From Oasisia sp. SBJ-2009 (taxonomy: Eukaryota; Annelida; Polychaeta; Sabellida; Siboglinidae): a stretch of 64,000 nucleotides of DNA. Shown piece by piece: positions 61,505 to 64,000 of this stretch; positions within the stretch are counted from its first letter, which is position 1, and every line of letters starts with the position of its first letter. The position numbers were made by a program, and so were the translations under genes. Below the pieces are notes generated by a model. The model searched no databases, was not told the DNA's origin, and was given only the letters and a program-made list of their open reading frames with translations. Location of the stretch: contig OZ024857.1 in assembly GCA_964017155.1 (NCBI GenBank), forward strand, positions 8,169,690 to 8,233,689, in the 5' to 3' direction.

Positions 61505-62564
61505 ACGCACACACACACGCGCACGCGCACGCGCACGCGCACGCGCACGCGCACGCGCACGCGCACGCGCACGCGCACGCGCACGCGCACGCACACGCGC
61601 ACGCGCACGCACACGCACACGCACACGCACACGCACACGCACACGCACACGCACACGCACACGCACACGCACACGCACACGCACACGCACACGCACACGC
61701 ACACGCACACGCACACGCACACGCACACGCACACGCACACGCACACGCACACGCACACGCACACGCACACGCACACGCACACGCACACGCACACGCACAC
61801 GCACACGCACACGCACACGCACACGCACACGCACACGCACACGCACACGCACACGCACACGCACACGCACACGCACACGCACACGCACACGCACACGCAC
61901 ACGCACACGCACACGCACACGCACACGCACACGCACACGCACACGCACACGCACACGCACACGCACACGCACACGCACACGCACACGCACACGCACACGC
62001 ACACGCACACGCACACGCACACGCACACGCACACGCACACGCACACGCACACGCACACGCACACGCACACGCACACGCACACGCACACGCACACGCACAC
62101 GCACACGCACACGCACACGCACACGCACACGCACACGCACACGCACACGCACACGCACACGCACACGCACACGCACACGCACACGCACACGCACACGCAC
62201 ACGCACACGCACACGCACACGCACACGCACACGCACACGCACACGCACACGCACACGCACACGCACACGCACACGCACACGCACACGCACACGCACACGC
62301 ACACGCACACGCACACGCACACGCACACGCACACGCACACGCACACGCACACGCACACGCACACGCACACGCACACGCACACGCACACGCACACGCACAC
62401 GCACACGCACACGCACACGCACACGCACACGCACACGCACACGCACACGCACACGCACACGCACACGCACACGCACACGCACACGCACACGCACACGCAC
62501 ACGCACACGCACACGCACACGCACACGCACACGCACACGCACACGCACACGCACACGCACACAC
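61505..62564 (+). repeat. 1.06-kb hexanucleotide array (CGCACG)n then (CACACG)n
   Basis: About 15 CGCACG units, a short transition, then about 158 almost perfect ACACGC hexamers. All six frames stay open because the unit is two codons long, giving Arg-Thr, Cys-Val, Ala-Cys, Arg-Val and His-Thr ORFs up to 463 codons; none is a gene. Confidence 0.98.
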
Positions 62565-62679
62565 GACTGGAAGTGCATGAGTTTATGCCCCAATCATAAT
62601 GTCACGTTTTGGCCGCGCCGTTGTGCCCCTTTTTGATCGCAACGTTTTGAAAAAAATTCAAATTTCGCCAGGGTGCCCA

Positions 62680-63485
62680 TTTGTGCCACGTTGTCACCTC
62701 GTTGTAATCCAGATGTGACAATCAAAGTCGGGTTATGCCACGCTGCCGCCACTCTTCAAGCGTCGCTGTCGCCACTTTGTTTCTCGTTGTGCCTCGCTGC
62801 CGCCACGCAGCAAAGAGTACCACAACGTATCGTAACGTATCACAGCGTAGCAGAAACGCAGCATAACGTAGTAACGCGTTCTGTTTACGTTCTGTCACGG
62901 TTGTACTACGTTGTAGTTACGTTGTACAACGTTCTACCACGTTGTTGCCACGGTGTGATATGTTGTAGTCACGTTGTGGTACGTTGTAGTTACGTTGTAC
63001 AACGTTCTACCACGTTGTTGCCACGGTGTGATATGTTGTAGTCACGTTGTACCACGATCTACCACATCGTTGTCACGTTGTGGCACGTTGTAGTCACGTT
63101 GTACAACGTTCTACCACGTTGATGCTACGTAGTGATATGTTGTAGTCACGTTGTACTACGTTCTACCATGTTGTTGCCACGTTGTGGTACGTTGTAGTCA
63201 CGTTGTACTACGTTGTACCACTTTGTTGCAACGTTATGATATGTTGTAGACACGTTGTAATACGTTGTACCACTTTATTGCCACGTTGTGGTACGTTGTA
63301 ATCACGTTGTACTACGTTGCACCACGTTGTCCCCACGTTGTGGTACGTTGTGGGGAAACGCAACCGAATTGTGAACATGTTCACACACAAAACATTCACG
63401 TTGTATCACGTTTGGTCACGCTTTAGCCACGTTGTTCCATGTTTGCTCACGTTGTACCCACATTCTGCCACGTTTCGCAACGTAG
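62680..63485 (+). repeat. Complex repeat of ACGTTGT-type heptamers
   Basis: CACGTTGT, TACGTTGTAG, TTCTACCACGTTGTTGCCAC and similar words recur throughout. A longer unit of about 74 bp is visible where CTACCACGTTGTTGCCACGG appears at 62934 and 63008. Diverged, low-order satellite-like structure. Confidence 0.85.
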
Positions 63486-63922
63486 CTTAACGTGGCGGCC
63501 TAAACATGCCACTATGACTGGGGTATTACTATTTCCGTTGTCACGGTATGCCAGGCCCTGACTTGTCCACGAGTCGCCACTTCACGTCTTCAGTGCACCG
63601 AGAAAACAGACTCCCAGAAGCGCTGGTTACGTCAGAACCAAGCCACGTGGTGCCACGTTAACCATCCAAGCTATTAAACTTTACAATCTACGGCCAGTCT
63701 GTATAGATGCCCACCGTAGGCCAATCAGGGTTTTATTCACGTTTCCTTATGATTTTACAGCGCAATATAAATATAAATTATTCGTCCTTAGTTAAAAAAA
63801 AACAGGCATGAAGGTGTCATGCTGCGATTTGATTCAGGTAGGGAACGTAGGTGACATGACGTTGGTTGAACACATCTCACTAAGTACAAGCCGCATTGTC
63901 TGTTCATCGAGTTATTATAATG
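63486..63922. other. No gene recognised
   Basis: Unique sequence without coding signal. Confidence 0.5.
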
Positions 63923-64000
63923 TGTGCGTGTGTGTGTGCGTGTGCGCTCATATCAGTGCGTGTATGTGTATGTGTATATGTATGTATGTATGTATGTGTG
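63923..64000 (+). repeat. (GT)n/(ATGT)n microsatellite, cut by the window end
   Basis: GTGTGCGT units, then TATG tetranucleotides. Confidence 0.9.

Noticed and set aside
61245..62636. 463-codon and other 380-430-codon open frames
   Set aside because: They are the CACACG hexamer array read in six frames (Arg-Thr, Cys-Val, Ala-Cys, Arg-Val, His-Thr). No codon bias, domain or splice structure.

Overview
The window is eukaryotic nuclear DNA. It is AT-leaning, intron-bearing, gene-poor and packed with microsatellites, minisatellites, tRNA-derived SINEs and broken LINEs. No bacterial or viral gene organisation is seen. The receptor gene, the SINE style and the LINE types fit a marine invertebrate, most likely a lophotrochozoan (mollusc, annelid, brachiopod or similar); the phylum is an inference.

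Only one host gene can be supported. It lies on the minus strand at 2362-11637 and encodes an alpha-type nicotinic acetylcholine receptor subunit (Cys-loop pentameric cation channel). Four coding exons were found: 11453-11637 (N-terminal ligand-binding domain), 7847-7956 (a 110-bp exon, the length I recall for this exon in vertebrate alpha7), 5259-5797 (Cys-loop, vicinal cysteines, M1, M2) and 2362-2792 (M3, loop, M4, stop). The three exons from 7956 downwards join in phase with canonical GT/AG borders. The signal-peptide exon and the expected exon of about 45 bp between 11453 and 7956 were not found.

The introns are full of repeats. The last intron carries about 22 copies of a 43-bp minisatellite, and each unit contains a near copy of the authentic 3' splice site of the terminal exon. 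Tetranucleotide arrays run to within about 30 bp of the donor of exon 11453-11637.

From 12 to 64 kb no host gene is recognised. Main items: simple and compound arrays (12.5, 17.7, 22.5, 29.8, 32.1, 41.1, 53.7-54.6, 57.6-58.3 and 61.5-62.6 kb); a tRNA-derived SINE family with near-complete copies at 59.24 kb (+), 20.5 kb (-) and 18.55 kb (+), the last split by a 584-bp GGCCGG-rich inserted element; degraded LINE pieces at 21.5, 47.9, 51.2, 55 and 58.8 kb; several pairs of unclassified dispersed repeats; and a 4.65-kb palindromic element (45704-50352) with arms of about 1.4 kb. That element carries an uncharacterised transposon-associated protein gene and an inverted copy of its 3' end, and a 5'-truncated LINE has landed in one arm.

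The very long open frames of the window (up to 463 codons at 61.2-62.6 kb) are products of repeats whose unit is a multiple of three; they are not genes.
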